DNA of 64,000 nucleotides from Actinomadura livida (GTDB lineage: Bacteria > Actinomycetota > Actinomycetes > Streptosporangiales > Streptosporangiaceae). Positions 50,865 to 58,951 of the stretch are shown here, piece by piece. The translations under genes and the position numbers were made by a program. The notes below the pieces were generated by a model. That model saw only the letters and a list, made by a program, of their open reading frames with translations, made no database searches and was not told where the DNA came from. The stretch spans positions 80,377 to 144,376 of the forward strand of contig NZ_BMRO01000014.1 of the NCBI RefSeq assembly GCF_014648675.1, in the 5' to 3' direction. Position 1 is the first letter of the stretch. Each line of letters opens with the position of its first letter.

Positions 50865-51818
50865 GTGAGCGACGTCCGTAACGTCATCATCATCGGATCG
50901 GGCCCCGCGGGCTATACGGCCGCCGTCTACGCCGCCCGCGGCGACCTGAAGCCGCTGGTGTTCGAGGGTTCGGTGACGGCCGGCGGTGCCCTGATGAACA
51001 CCACCGACGTGGAGAACTTCCCCGGCTTCCCGGACGGCATCCTGGGCCCGGACCTCATGGACAACCTGCGCAAGCAGGCCGAGCGCTTCGGCGCCGAGCT
51101 CATCACCGACGACGTCACCGAGGTCGACCTCACCGCGGACCCCAAGGTCGTCAAGGTCGGCGATGAGACCTACCTCGCCAGGACCGTGATCGTCGCGACC
51201 GGCTCCGGGTACCGGGAGCTGGGCCTGCCGGACGAGAAGCGCCTGTCCGGGCGCGGCGTGTCCTGGTGCGCGACCTGTGACGGCTTCTTCTTCCGCGAGC
51301 AGGACATCGCCGTCGTCGGCGGCGGCGACACCGCGATGGAAGAGGCGATCTTCCTCACCAAGTTCGCCCGCTCCGTCACCGTGATCCACCGCCGCGACCA
51401 GCTGCGCGCCTCCAAGATCATGCAGGAGCGCGCGTTCTCCAACGAGAAGATCAAGTTTCTGTGGGACAGCGAGGTCACCGGCATCACCGGCGACGACCGC
51501 GTCACCGGAGTGACCGTCCGGAACACGAAGACCGGTGAGGCGTCCGCGCTGGAGGTCACCGGCCTGTTCATCGCGATCGGCCACGACCCGCGCAGCGAGC
51601 TCTTCGCCGGCCAGCTGGAGACCGACACCGACGGGTACCTGCTCGTCGACGCCCCGACCACGAAGACGAAGGTCCCCGGCGTGTTCGCCTGCGGCGACGT
51701 GGTCGACCACATCTATCGTCAGGCCGTCACCGCTGCCGGCACCGGCTGCGCGGCCGCCATCGACGCCGAGCGGTGGCTCCAGGACCAGGACGCCGCGGAC
51801 AACGTCCCGCAGTCCTGA
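50865..51818 (+). CDS. trxB: Thioredoxin reductase
   Basis: A 317-residue NADPH flavoprotein. The GTG at 50865 gives VSDVRNVIIIGSGPAGYTAA, the common family start, with GGAGAGG upstream; in-frame ATGs at 50838 and 50844 are alternatives. FAD site IIIGSGPAGYTAAVYAARGD, redox pair in SWCATCDGFFF, NADPH site VVGGGDTAMEEAIFL and the late ACGDVVDHIYRQAVTAAGTG are present. It reduces thioredoxin, whose gene follows 136 bp later. Confidence 0.96.
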   Translation: MSDVRNVIIIGSGPAGYTAAVYAARGDLKPLVFEGSVTAGGALMNTTDVENFPGFPDGILGPDLMDNLRKQAERFGAELITDDVTEVDLTADPKVVKVGDETYLARTVIVATGSGYRELGLPDEKRLSGRGVSWCATCDGFFFREQDIAVVGGGDTAMEEAIFLTKFARSVTVIHRRDQLRASKIMQERAFSNEKIKFLWDSEVTGITGDDRVTGVTVRNTKTGEASALEVTGLFIAIGHDPRSELFAGQLETDTDGYLLVDAPTTKTKVPGVFACGDVVDHIYRQAVTAAGTGCAAAIDAERWLQDQDAADNVPQS

Positions 51819-51954
51819 GTCACCGTCACGCGCGTCCACCCCCGGACGCTTTGTCGTGCTCCGGGGCTCGGCCCGGCCATCAACGTCCGCCTCCGGAGCA
51901 CGACCGCCAGACACGCGCGGAGCCCCGCCTGCGCGCGAGAACAGAAGGAGAACC

Positions 51955-52269
51955 ATGAAAGCCGTGACCGACGCCGACTTCACGTCCGAAGTCCTGGAAA
52001 ACGACAAGCCCGTTCTCGTCGACTTCTGGGCCGAGTGGTGCGGCCCCTGCCGCATGGTGGCGCCGATCCTGGAGGAGATCTCCAAGGAGCACGGCGACAA
52101 GATCGAGATCGTGAAGCTCAACATCGACGAGAACCCGCAGGTACCGCAGAAGTACGGCATCATGCAGATCCCGACGATGAACGTCTACAAGGGCGGCGCG
52201 GTCGTCAAGCAGATCATGGGCGCCAAGCCCAAGGCGGCCCTCCTGAAGGACCTCTCCGAGTTCATCTGA
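51955..52269 (+). CDS. trxA: Thioredoxin
   Basis: A 104-residue protein: MKAVTDADFTSEVLENDKPV, LVDFWAEWCGPCRMVAPILE with the WCGPC active site, ENPQVPQKYGIMQIPTMNVY. AAGGAG precedes the ATG. It forms the thioredoxin system with trxB and lies downstream of the SigM regulon block, which in relatives controls it. A terminator follows. Confidence 0.97.
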   Translation: MKAVTDADFTSEVLENDKPVLVDFWAEWCGPCRMVAPILEEISKEHGDKIEIVKLNIDENPQVPQKYGIMQIPTMNVYKGGAVVKQIMGAKPKAALLKDLSEFI

Positions 52270-52284
52270 CCCTCGAACTGCGCC

Positions 52285-52318
52285 TGTGGCCCGCACTCCG
52301 CCAAGGAGCGCGGGCCAC
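52285..52318 (+). terminator. Terminator of trxA
   Basis: TGTGGCCCGC (52285-52294) pairs with GCGGGCCACA (52309-52318), with an inner CTCC/GGAG extension (52296-52308). It starts 15 bases after the stop. Confidence 0.7.
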
Positions 52319-52330
52319 ACGCATCTAAGC

Positions 52331-52462
52331 AACCTGCATGCACGAGACCTGCAGCCCGAGACCTGCAGCCCGGGACCTGCATGTAGGCGACCTGCATCCG
52401 CGGAGCACGCACGTGCGAGAGACGCATCTGGGAAACGCGCATCTGCGAGAGACACGTGTGTT
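52331..52462. repeat. Array of nine degenerate 15-bp repeats, pentapeptide-like when translated
   Basis: About nine units of 15 bp between trxA and the GNAT gene, centred on ACCTGCA early (GAGACCTGCAGCCC is repeated) and ACGCATCTG later. A 15-nt period equals five codons, and the plus frame reads DLHVGDLHPRSTHVRETHLG and NAHLRETRV, resembling A(D/N)Lxx pentapeptide repeats. The opposite strand reads VSLADARFPDASLARACSAD, also five-periodic. No start or ribosome binding site supports a gene. The remaining gap (52463-52651) also holds a TTATCCACA-type DnaA box (reverse, 52551-52559). Confidence 0.55.
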
Positions 52463-52651
52463 GAAAAAGCGTGCCCCGCCCGCCCAGGGGGCGGACCGCT
52501 TACCTCCAGCGTCAAGCCTCACCAAGACGTGGGGCAGCGAAATCGCGTCCTGTGGATAACCCGTTGTGGAGAGACCCCGCCCCGCCGGGGGGAAGGGCGA
52601 TACGGGCGTGGTGGACGCAGGGGACGTCGTCGTCGAAGGGCTGAGAGAGTC

Positions 52652-53269
52652 CTAGACGGGCCGTAGGGCGCCTTCCGGGGTCATGGAGCCGAGGAGGCGT
52701 TCCAAGGCGACCTCGACGTCCTCACGCCACGAGAGGGCCGACTTCAGCTCCAGCCGCAGCCGCGGATACCGGTGATGCGGGCGGACGGTCTTGAAACCGA
52801 CCGACAGCAGGTAGTCGGCGGGCACCATGCACCCGCCCTCCTCGCCCTTCAGGTCGCCGAACGCCTCGATCGCCTTAACCGCGCGCCGGGTGAGGTCCTT
52901 CGCGACGCCCTGCACCAGCATCCGGCCGAGTCCGCCGCCCGCGAACTCCGGCAGGATGTGCCCGGTCATCATCAGGACCGCGTCCGCGCTGACGGGACTC
53001 GTCGGGAACGCCACCGAGCGCGGGACGTACAGCGGCGGCGCGTACATGACGAAACCCGCGGGGACGTTGTCGACGTACACGATCTTGCCGCAGCTGCCCC
53101 ATTCGAGGAGCGTCGAGGAGGTCCACGCCTCCTTCTCCAGGGCGGAGTCACCGGTCGCCAGCGCCCGGTCCCGGCTGACCGGGTCGAGTTCCCAGAACAC
53201 GCAACTGCGGCAGCGATGTGGCAGATCGCCGAGATTGTCCAGCGTGATGTTGACGAGACGACGCGACAC
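52652..53269 (-). CDS. GNAT-family N-acetyltransferase
   Basis: A 205-residue protein from the GTG at 53267-53269, reading VSRRLVNITLDNLGDLPHRC, then SCGKIVYVDNVPAGFVMYAP and FAGGGLGRMLVQGVAKDLTR, in which the R/Q-x-x-G-x-A-like coenzyme A loop is GGGLGRML. It belongs to the conserved actinobacterial GNAT branch found beside parA/parB and the trx genes. The substrate is unknown. A longer frame to 55081 is a shadow and is rejected because the family start is SRRL--ITLDNL. Confidence 0.85.
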   Translation of the reverse strand: MSRRLVNITLDNLGDLPHRCRSCVFWELDPVSRDRALATGDSALEKEAWTSSTLLEWGSCGKIVYVDNVPAGFVMYAPPLYVPRSVAFPTSPVSADAVLMMTGHILPEFAGGGLGRMLVQGVAKDLTRRAVKAIEAFGDLKGEEGGCMVPADYLLSVGFKTVRPHHRYPRLRLELKSALSWREDVEVALERLLGSMTPEGALRPV

Positions 53270-53563
53270 CGGGTCGGCACCCCCTGTTGCGATCGAAACC
53301 TGCGGCCGGGCCGGGCCGGCGGGCTTCTCGGGCGGAACGCCACTCGCGGAATCCCCGGAAACATTCCGGGATCCTCGGGCATCGTATCGGACAGGGGAGT
53401 CCCTACCCCGATGGCGCGCCCGGTAAGGATCTTGTGCCGGAACCGTCCGCCCGAAGCGTCGCGGCGACAGGACGAACCGGGGCGGCGCGCCAGGGTCTGC
53501 GCCGGATCGTCCCAGCCAATGGCGTAGTTTGCAGGGCAAGCCAGTCCACCTCGGAGGTGCCTC

Positions 53564-54856
53564 GTGGAACAGCATTCGCGCACAGATGCCTACACCGATC
53601 GCTATGCCGCGCGCGCCGCCGGCATGGTGCCCTCCGAGATCCGGGCTCTGTTCGCGATGGCCGCTCGTCCCGAGGTGGTCTCCCTCGCCGGCGGGATGCC
53701 GTACGTCTCCGCGCTCCCCCTCGACGCCGTCGGTGGGATGGTCGGGGAGCTGGTCGCGGGCAAGGGCGCGGACGTCCTGCAGTACGGATCGGCGCAGGGC
53801 GACGGGCAGCTCCGCGAGCACATCTGCGAGGTGATGTCCCTCGAAGGCATCCAGGCGTCCGCGGACGACGTCGTCGTCACCGTCGGCGCCCAGCAGGCAC
53901 TCGACCTCATCACCAAGATCTTCATTGATCCGGGCGACGTCATCCTCGCCGAGGCGCCGTCCTACGTCGGTGCGCTCGGCACGTTCGCGTCCTACCAGGC
54001 GGACGTCGTGCACGTCCCCCTGGACAACGCGGGCCTCGTTCCCAGCGCGCTCCGCGAGACCCTGGCGCGGCTGCGCCGGGAGGGACGCTCGGTCAAGTTC
54101 CTCTACTCCGTCCCGACGTTCCAGAACCCCGCGGGTGTCACCCTCACCACCGCGCGCCGCGCGCAGATCCTCGAAATCTGTGCCGAATACGACGTCCTGG
54201 TCGTCGAGGACAACCCGTACGGGCTCCTCGGCTTCGAGGGCGAACCCATGCGGGCGCTGCGCGCGGACGACCCGGACCGCGTCATCTACCTCGGCTCGTT
54301 CTCCAAGACGATCGCCTCCGGCCTCCGCGTCGGCTGGGTGCTGGCGCCGCACGCCGTCCGGGCCAAGCTCGTGCTGGCCGCCGAGTCCGCGATCCTGTGC
54401 CCGTCCAACTTCTCCCAGCTCGCCGTCCGGGAGTACCTCGCCACGCAACCGTGGCGGGAGCAGATCAAGGACTTCCGCGAGCTCTACCGGACTCGCCGCG
54501 ACGCGATGCTCGACGCCCTCGAACAGCTCATGCCGGACGGCTGCACCTGGACGCGTCCCAGCGGCGGCTTCTTCGTCTGGGTGACGCTTCCCGAGGGCCT
54601 CGACGCGAAGGCCATGGCGCCCCGCGCGATCGCCGAACGGGTCGCGTACGTCCCGGGGACCGGCTTCTTCGCCGACGGGACCGGCCACCGCCACATGCGG
54701 CTCTCCTACTGCTTCCCCGAGCCCGGCCGGATCCGCGAGGGCATCCGGCGGCTCGCCGGAGTGGTGGAGGATGAGATCCGGCTCCGGGACACCTTCGGCG
54801 GGGCCGTCACGGGCGGATCCACCGGCTTCCAGGCGCCCGGCCCGGACGTCGTCTGA
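53564..54856 (+). CDS. PLP-dependent aminotransferase (fold type I, aromatic/2-aminoadipate-like)
   Basis: A 430-residue protein (GTG start with GGAGGTG upstream): SLAGGMPYVSALPLDAVGGM, LQYGSAQGDGQLREHICEVM, TVGAQQALDLITKIFIDPGD, VVEDNPYGLLGFEGEPMRAL, the PLP lysine in YLGSFSKTIASGLRVGWVLA and PSGGFFVWVTLPEGLD. It is a class I/II aminotransferase of the MocR-like or LysN branch but lacks the N-terminal HTH of MocR regulators. Its place between the GNAT gene and the Ddl-like ligase beside parAB is typical of Actinobacteria; the substrate is unproven. Confidence 0.88.
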   Translation: MEQHSRTDAYTDRYAARAAGMVPSEIRALFAMAARPEVVSLAGGMPYVSALPLDAVGGMVGELVAGKGADVLQYGSAQGDGQLREHICEVMSLEGIQASADDVVVTVGAQQALDLITKIFIDPGDVILAEAPSYVGALGTFASYQADVVHVPLDNAGLVPSALRETLARLRREGRSVKFLYSVPTFQNPAGVTLTTARRAQILEICAEYDVLVVEDNPYGLLGFEGEPMRALRADDPDRVIYLGSFSKTIASGLRVGWVLAPHAVRAKLVLAAESAILCPSNFSQLAVREYLATQPWREQIKDFRELYRTRRDAMLDALEQLMPDGCTWTRPSGGFFVWVTLPEGLDAKAMAPRAIAERVAYVPGTGFFADGTGHRHMRLSYCFPEPGRIREGIRRLAGVVEDEIRLRDTFGGAVTGGSTGFQAPGPDVV

Positions 54857-54857
54857 A

Positions 54858-54873
54858 TGTTTCACGTGAAACG
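54858..54873. other. parS: parS site
   Basis: TGTTTCACGTGAAACG, matching the 16-bp bacterial parS consensus with only the last base different. It is immediately downstream of the aminotransferase stop. Confidence 0.85.
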
Positions 54874-54903
54874 CGCCGGCCTCGCCGACCGGGAGGCCGG
54901 CGC
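54873..54903 (+). terminator. Terminator after the aminotransferase gene
   Basis: GCGCCGGCCTC (54873-54883) pairs with GAGGCCGGCGC (54893-54903), followed by TTTCGTTT. It abuts the parS site. Confidence 0.75.
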
Positions 54904-54942
54904 TTTCGTTTCGCACCCCGTCACGTAGAGGAGCACCAACCA

Positions 54943-55884
54943 GTGGAACTCGGGCATGTCGTCGTCCTGGCGGGGGGACTCTCCTACGAGCGGGAGGTCT
55001 CACTCCGCTCAGGCCGCCGCGTATCGGACGCACTGCGCGCCCTGGACATCCCCGTCGAACTCCGCGACGCGGACGCGACACTCCTCGACTCCCTCACCGA
55101 GGACCCGCCGGACGCCGTGTTCCCCGTGCTGCACGGCGCCGCGGGGGAGGACGGCTCGATCCGCGACATCCTCGAACTCCTGGACGTCCCCTACGTCGGC
55201 GCCCGTCCCGACGCCTGCCGTGTCGCCTGGGACAAGCCCACCGCCAAGTCCGTCGTGCGACGCGCCGACCTCCGAACCCCCAAGTCGGTCGCGCTCCCCA
55301 AGGAGATCTTCCACGACCTCGGCGCGGCGTCCGTCCTGGATCGAATCATCGGCAGCCTCGGCCTTCCGCTCTTCGTGAAGCCCACCCGAGGCGGCTCGGC
55401 TCTCGGCGCCTCCGTCGTCCACGACGCCGCCGACCTCTCCGCCGCCATGGTCGGCTGCTTCGCCTACGGCGACTCCGCACTCGTCGAGCAGTACGTCGCC
55501 GGCACCGAGGTCGCCGTCAGCGTCATCGAACGCGACGGCGTCCCCGTGGCGCTCCCCGCCGTCGAGATTGTCGCCCCCGGCGGACGCTACGACTACACCG
55601 CCCGCTACGACGCAGGCGACACGGAGTTCATCACGCCGGCCCGCCTGACCCCCGACGCCACGGCCCGCGCCACCGCCGCCGCCGTCACAGCCCACCGCGC
55701 GCTCGGTCTCCGCGACCTCTCCCGCACCGACCTCATCGTCTCCCCCGACGGCGAGGTCCACTTCCTGGAAGTCAACGTCGCCCCCGGCATGACCGAGACG
55801 AGCCTCTTCCCCCGAGCCATCAGCGGCGCCGACCTAGACCTAGGCGAAGTCTGCCGAGACCTACTCGCCACCCGCCTCACCTAA
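54943..55884 (+). CDS. D-alanine--D-alanine ligase-like ATP-grasp protein
   Basis: A 313-residue ATP-grasp enzyme (GTG start): HVVVLAGGLSYEREVSLRSG, DAVFPVLHGAAGEDGSIRDI, YVGARPDACRVAWDKPTAKS, FVKPTRGGSALGASVVHDAA and DLIVSPDGEVHFLEVNVAPG. All core ATP and Mg motifs (EVN at the end) are present, but it is shorter than canonical Ddl (about 340-370). Actinobacteria carry this second Ddl-like protein beside parAB, and it may not be the main Ddl. Ligation of amino acids is the likely activity. Confidence 0.83.
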   Translation: MELGHVVVLAGGLSYEREVSLRSGRRVSDALRALDIPVELRDADATLLDSLTEDPPDAVFPVLHGAAGEDGSIRDILELLDVPYVGARPDACRVAWDKPTAKSVVRRADLRTPKSVALPKEIFHDLGAASVLDRIIGSLGLPLFVKPTRGGSALGASVVHDAADLSAAMVGCFAYGDSALVEQYVAGTEVAVSVIERDGVPVALPAVEIVAPGGRYDYTARYDAGDTEFITPARLTPDATARATAAAVTAHRALGLRDLSRTDLIVSPDGEVHFLEVNVAPGMTETSLFPRAISGADLDLGEVCRDLLATRLT

Positions 55885-56124
55885 CCCCCCGGCGCACGCG
55901 CCATACACCTACGCGGCAAGCGCATCCCCCATGCCCGCCACCCACCACCCCGCCGCGCCCCCGCCACGTCGCCCACCCGACACGACGCCCACCCGACACG
56001 CCCTCGTTCCCCCGCCCACCGCCACGTCGCCTCGCCTCGCTTCGCTACGCCTCCTCGCCCCGCCGCCCAGGTGACGTCCCTTGCGGATGATTGCCTCGGC
56101 GTGCTGATAGTCGCGCCGCTCGCA

Positions 56125-56140
56125 GGTTTCACGTGAAACC
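56125..56140. other. parS: parS site
   Basis: GGTTTCACGTGAAACC, a perfect 16-bp palindrome containing the 14-bp parS core. Confidence 0.85.
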
Positions 56141-56312
56141 AGGGCGTGGTTTCTGTGCCGGGTCCGGTCCCGTGGCGGCATTGGCGTCCAGCAGGTGAGT
56201 CACCCCCTGCTCCATCGGCAACGACCGCCAAGAGGACTTCTTCCCTGGCGCTCCATCTACGCCCGCGGTCCACGACCACTGGGGAGTCAGCGCGTGTGGC
56301 CGGTGAGCTCGT

Positions 56313-56328
56313 TGTTTCACGTGGAACA
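56313..56328. other. parS: parS site with one substitution
   Basis: TGTTTCACGTGGAACA, one mismatch (G for A) from the consensus. Confidence 0.75.
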
Positions 56329-56593
56329 TGGTCGGGAGATTCCTGCGCAGGGGACCGATTCCGTCGCACCAGCCGACGAACGAGCCCGCCTCCCCGCGCT
56401 CTCAGGGGACCCACGTCGGCCGGCCAACGATCGGTGACCCCACCCGGAGCTTCACCAAGCGCGAAGGCCGGTCCGCGCGAAGATCCGCCACAGCAGACGG
56501 ACATTCGCAGTCAACAGCCACCAGGCCAGCAGGTGGCCTGAGCGGTAACCGACCAGAGCGGAAGCACCGTCCCAGCGACAGACCCTCAGTGTG

Positions 56594-56656
56594 GAGACCG
56601 GTCGGTGCGGAGACCGGTCGGCCAGAGACCGGTCGGTGCAGAGACGGTCAGGGCCA
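56594..56656. repeat. 16-bp tandem repeat, about four units
   Basis: GAGACCGGTCGGTGCG, GAGACCGGTCGGCCA, GAGACCGGTCGGTGCA and a diverged GAGACGGTCAGGGCCA follow each other. GACCGGTC inside each unit is palindromic. Purpose unknown. Confidence 0.6.
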
Positions 56657-56924
56657 GAAGCCAGGACCGCGAGGCCGGACGCGCGCAGCCGCGCCGCCGT
56701 CCAGACCTCCGCTAGCGCCCGTGCCGCGCCCAGTCATCGTCTCCGACAGTCCCCGGTCACCTCGTCCTGGCCCGTCCACTCACCGATTGAGCGGTCGAGT
56801 GGGTGTCGGGGGACGAGTCTTGGCGAGGGTACGTGGAGATAGTGGACTTGCGCTGCCCGCCATCATCGCCAGGCGATGAGGTTGACCGGCGAGCCGAGTC
56901 GTTCCTCCTCGGTACGCTCAGGCA

Positions 56925-57266
56925 ATGAGCGTCTCCCTCTACTACTCTGCGATCCGGCCTACCCCCCTCACGGACGGTGAGACGGCCGCTGTCAATCGGA
57001 TCGTCGCCGCGCACATGGAGTCCTTCCCGTACGAGTACGAGGAGACTCTGTACCTGTACGAGAACGGGGCCCAGGAGCCGGACGAGATCGTGGCCGGGGC
57101 CACGAAGATGCCGACCGATTTCGACCGGGTGGTACCAGTGCTCGATCATGTGCTGGGTTCGCTGACGGAGCTGCGCCGGTCGCTACCCGGCGCCGAGTGG
57201 CGTGTCCACATGGACGACTTCGATATTCCGTGGGACGAGAACGACGGCTACACCTTGCCCGAGTAG
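56925..57266 (+). CDS. Hypothetical protein, 113 residues, acidic
   Basis: MSVSLYYSAIRPTPLTDGET, then VNRIVAAHMESFPYEYEETL and YLYENGAQEPDEIVAGATKM, ending DDFDIPWDENDGYTLPE. The acidic, aromatic-rich composition and codon use unlike neighbouring shadow frames make it a likely real gene. No ribosome binding site is obvious and I recognise no family. It lies in the parS zone between the Ddl-like gene and parB. Confidence 0.6.
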   Translation: MSVSLYYSAIRPTPLTDGETAAVNRIVAAHMESFPYEYEETLYLYENGAQEPDEIVAGATKMPTDFDRVVPVLDHVLGSLTELRRSLPGAEWRVHMDDFDIPWDENDGYTLPE

Positions 57267-57922
57267 GCGGGGGAGACAGCCAACCTACCGAGAGACTCAT
57301 CTCCTGGACTTCCGGTCACGCCCCGCCACGTACCTGCCGAACTTCTTGGCTGCGGCTCTGGCCGCGTCGAAGCAGCTGCATGAGACGTCCCTGGCCGTCA
57401 TGGACAGGGAGACTGTTTCACGTGAAACAAGCGCGGTCCGCCCCGCCAGGGGGAGTGACTATCGCAGGACGGGGATCCGAAGGGAGCCGTGGATCGGCAT
57501 ATTGCCCACCTCGCCCCAACGACCCTGCGCCTCCAGCTACGCTCACCCGCCACTTCGACGGCCCATCAACGGCGAAAGCCTCTGCCGCCTCCCCGACCTC
57601 GGCACCGAAATCGCCGAAGCCCTCCCTTCCCAGCCCGGCTCGTCCCGTCATCGCGGGCGTCCCGAAGCTGTCACCGGATCGGCGCTACGGGGATGCCTGA
57701 CACGATGGGGATCTTCAGGGCTTCGATATGGGCGAGCCACGAGCTCCGCCACCCCCCGCTCCCGCCGGTTGTCGTGGGCGTCTCCGATCCGACCGACACC
57801 GTCCTAGGCAACGGCAACGTCACTCATCAGCGCCAGGAGCATGCAGCAAGTTCGTCCGTGGTGAAGCCGGGCACTCGTGGCCGTCCCCGGCGCCCTGAGA
57901 GCCGAAGTCGCCGGGAACAGAC
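57267..57922. other. Intergenic stretch upstream of the parB terminator
   Basis: No convincing gene. A perfect parS lies at 57414. A plus-frame segment near 57300-57410 (LLDFRSRPATYLPNFLAAAL, then ASKQLHETSLAVM) looks protein-like but has no start and soon runs into parS and low-quality coding, so it may be a remnant. Confidence 0.4.
57414..57429. other. parS: parS site, perfect consensus
   Basis: TGTTTCACGTGAAACA, identical to the consensus. Confidence 0.9.
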
Positions 57923-57954
57923 GAGCGCCCCGGGAGATGCCTCCCGGGGCGCTC
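57923..57954 (-). terminator. Terminator of the rsmG-parA-parB operon
   Basis: GAGCGCCCCGGGAG (57923-57936), loop ATGC, CTCCCGGGGCGCTC (57941-57954); perfect 14-bp stem, 13 bases beyond the parB stop. Confidence 0.8.
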
Positions 57955-57967
57955 GGACGTCCTGCCG

Positions 57968-58951
57968 TCAGGGTTCGGTCGGGCCGTCGTCCGGGGCCAT
58001 CGACTTGATGATGCGGTCGAGGTCCTCCAAGGTGGCGAACTCGACGACGATCTTGCCCTTGTTGCGGCCCATGTCGACGCGCACCTTCGTCTCATAGCGG
58101 TCGGAGAGGCGGTCGGCCAGCTCCTGGAGACCGGGAGCGACGGGCTTCTTCCGGCGGCCCTGGCGCGGCGTCTTCGGTTCATCGACCTCGCGGAGAGCGA
58201 TGAGCTCTTCGAGCGCGCGCACGGAGAGCCCCTCCTGGACGATGCGCTGCGCCAGGTGCTCCTGAGCCTCGATGCTGTCGAGGGAGAGCAGGGCACGCGC
58301 ATGGCCGGCGGAAAGGACTCCCGCGGCGACCCGGCGCTGAACAGCCGGCGGCAGGTTAAGCAGACGGAGCGTATTGGTGATGTGCGGCCGCGACCGGCCG
58401 ATGCGTCCGGCGAGCTGCTCATGGGTGGCGCCGAAGTCCTGGAGAAGCTGCTGGTACGCGGCCGCCTCCTCCAGCGGGTTGAGCTGCTGACGGTGCAGGT
58501 TCTCAATGAGGGCGTCACGGAGGAGGTCGTTGTCGCCGGTGTCGCGGACGATCGCCGGGATGACGTCCAGCCCCGCCATCTTGGACGCACGCCACCGGCG
58601 CTCGCCCATGATGAGTTCATAGTCGTGGTCGCCCGACGTGACCTTGCGGACGACGATCGGCTGCAGGAGCCCGACGATGCCGATCGACTCCGCCAGCTCC
58701 GCCAGGGCCTGCTCGTCGAAGTGCTCACGCGGCTGGCGCGGGTTGACGGTGATCGAGCTGAGCGGCAGCTCGGCGAAGTGGGCGCCGGCGACCGGCTCGA
58801 GCGCTGGCCCCGAGGAGGAGCCGTTGGCCGGGGGAGCCGCGGGGCCGCCCGGGTATCCCGGCTCGCCCATCTCGGCCGGGGCCGACGGGGGCGGCGAGGT
58901 GGGAATGAGGGCACCGAGGCCCTTCCCCAGGCCGCGTCGCTGCTGGCTCAC
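57968..58951 (-). CDS. parB: Chromosome-partitioning protein ParB
   Basis: A 327-residue CTPase and parS-binding protein. The GTG at 58949-58951 gives VSQQRRGLGKGLGALIPTSP; its start overlaps the parA stop by 4 nt. Features: LSSITVNPRQPREHFDEQAL, the CTP/arginine-rich motif LIMGERRWRASKMAGLDVIP, NLHRQQLNPLEEAAAYQQLL, the HTH region (DFGATHEQLAGRIGRSRPHI, TNTLRLLNLPPAVQRRVAAG) and the C-terminal dimer domain ending IIKSMAPDDGPTEP. Five parS sites lie within 5 kb. Confidence 0.95.
   Translation of the reverse strand: MSQQRRGLGKGLGALIPTSPPPSAPAEMGEPGYPGGPAAPPANGSSSGPALEPVAGAHFAELPLSSITVNPRQPREHFDEQALAELAESIGIVGLLQPIVVRKVTSGDHDYELIMGERRWRASKMAGLDVIPAIVRDTGDNDLLRDALIENLHRQQLNPLEEAAAYQQLLQDFGATHEQLAGRIGRSRPHITNTLRLLNLPPAVQRRVAAGVLSAGHARALLSLDSIEAQEHLAQRIVQEGLSVRALEELIALREVDEPKTPRQGRRKKPVAPGLQELADRLSDRYETKVRVDMGRNKGKIVVEFATLEDLDRIIKSMAPDDGPTEP

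Larger units (their letters stand above)
55885..56924. other. Gene-poor region with two parS sites and a short tandem repeat
   Basis: About 1 kb without a credible gene. The left third is C-rich low-complexity sequence (CCACCC/CGCCCAC motifs, 55920-56070). Two parS sites (56125, 56313) and a 16-bp tandem repeat (56594-56656) are the only structured elements. Open frames here show no start signals or conserved patterns. Confidence 0.6.

Noticed and set aside
52652..55081. An 809-residue minus-strand protein over the GNAT gene
   Set aside because: Only the last 205 residues are protein-like; the rest is antisense to the aminotransferase and Ddl-like genes.
55920..56080. CRISPR-like array in the C-rich region
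   Set aside because: The repeated CCACCC/CGCCCAC motifs are irregular, lack equal-length spacers and have no cas genes nearby.
56146..56541. A 131-residue plus-strand ORF between parS sites
   Set aside because: Composition is random, no start signal and no protein-like pattern.
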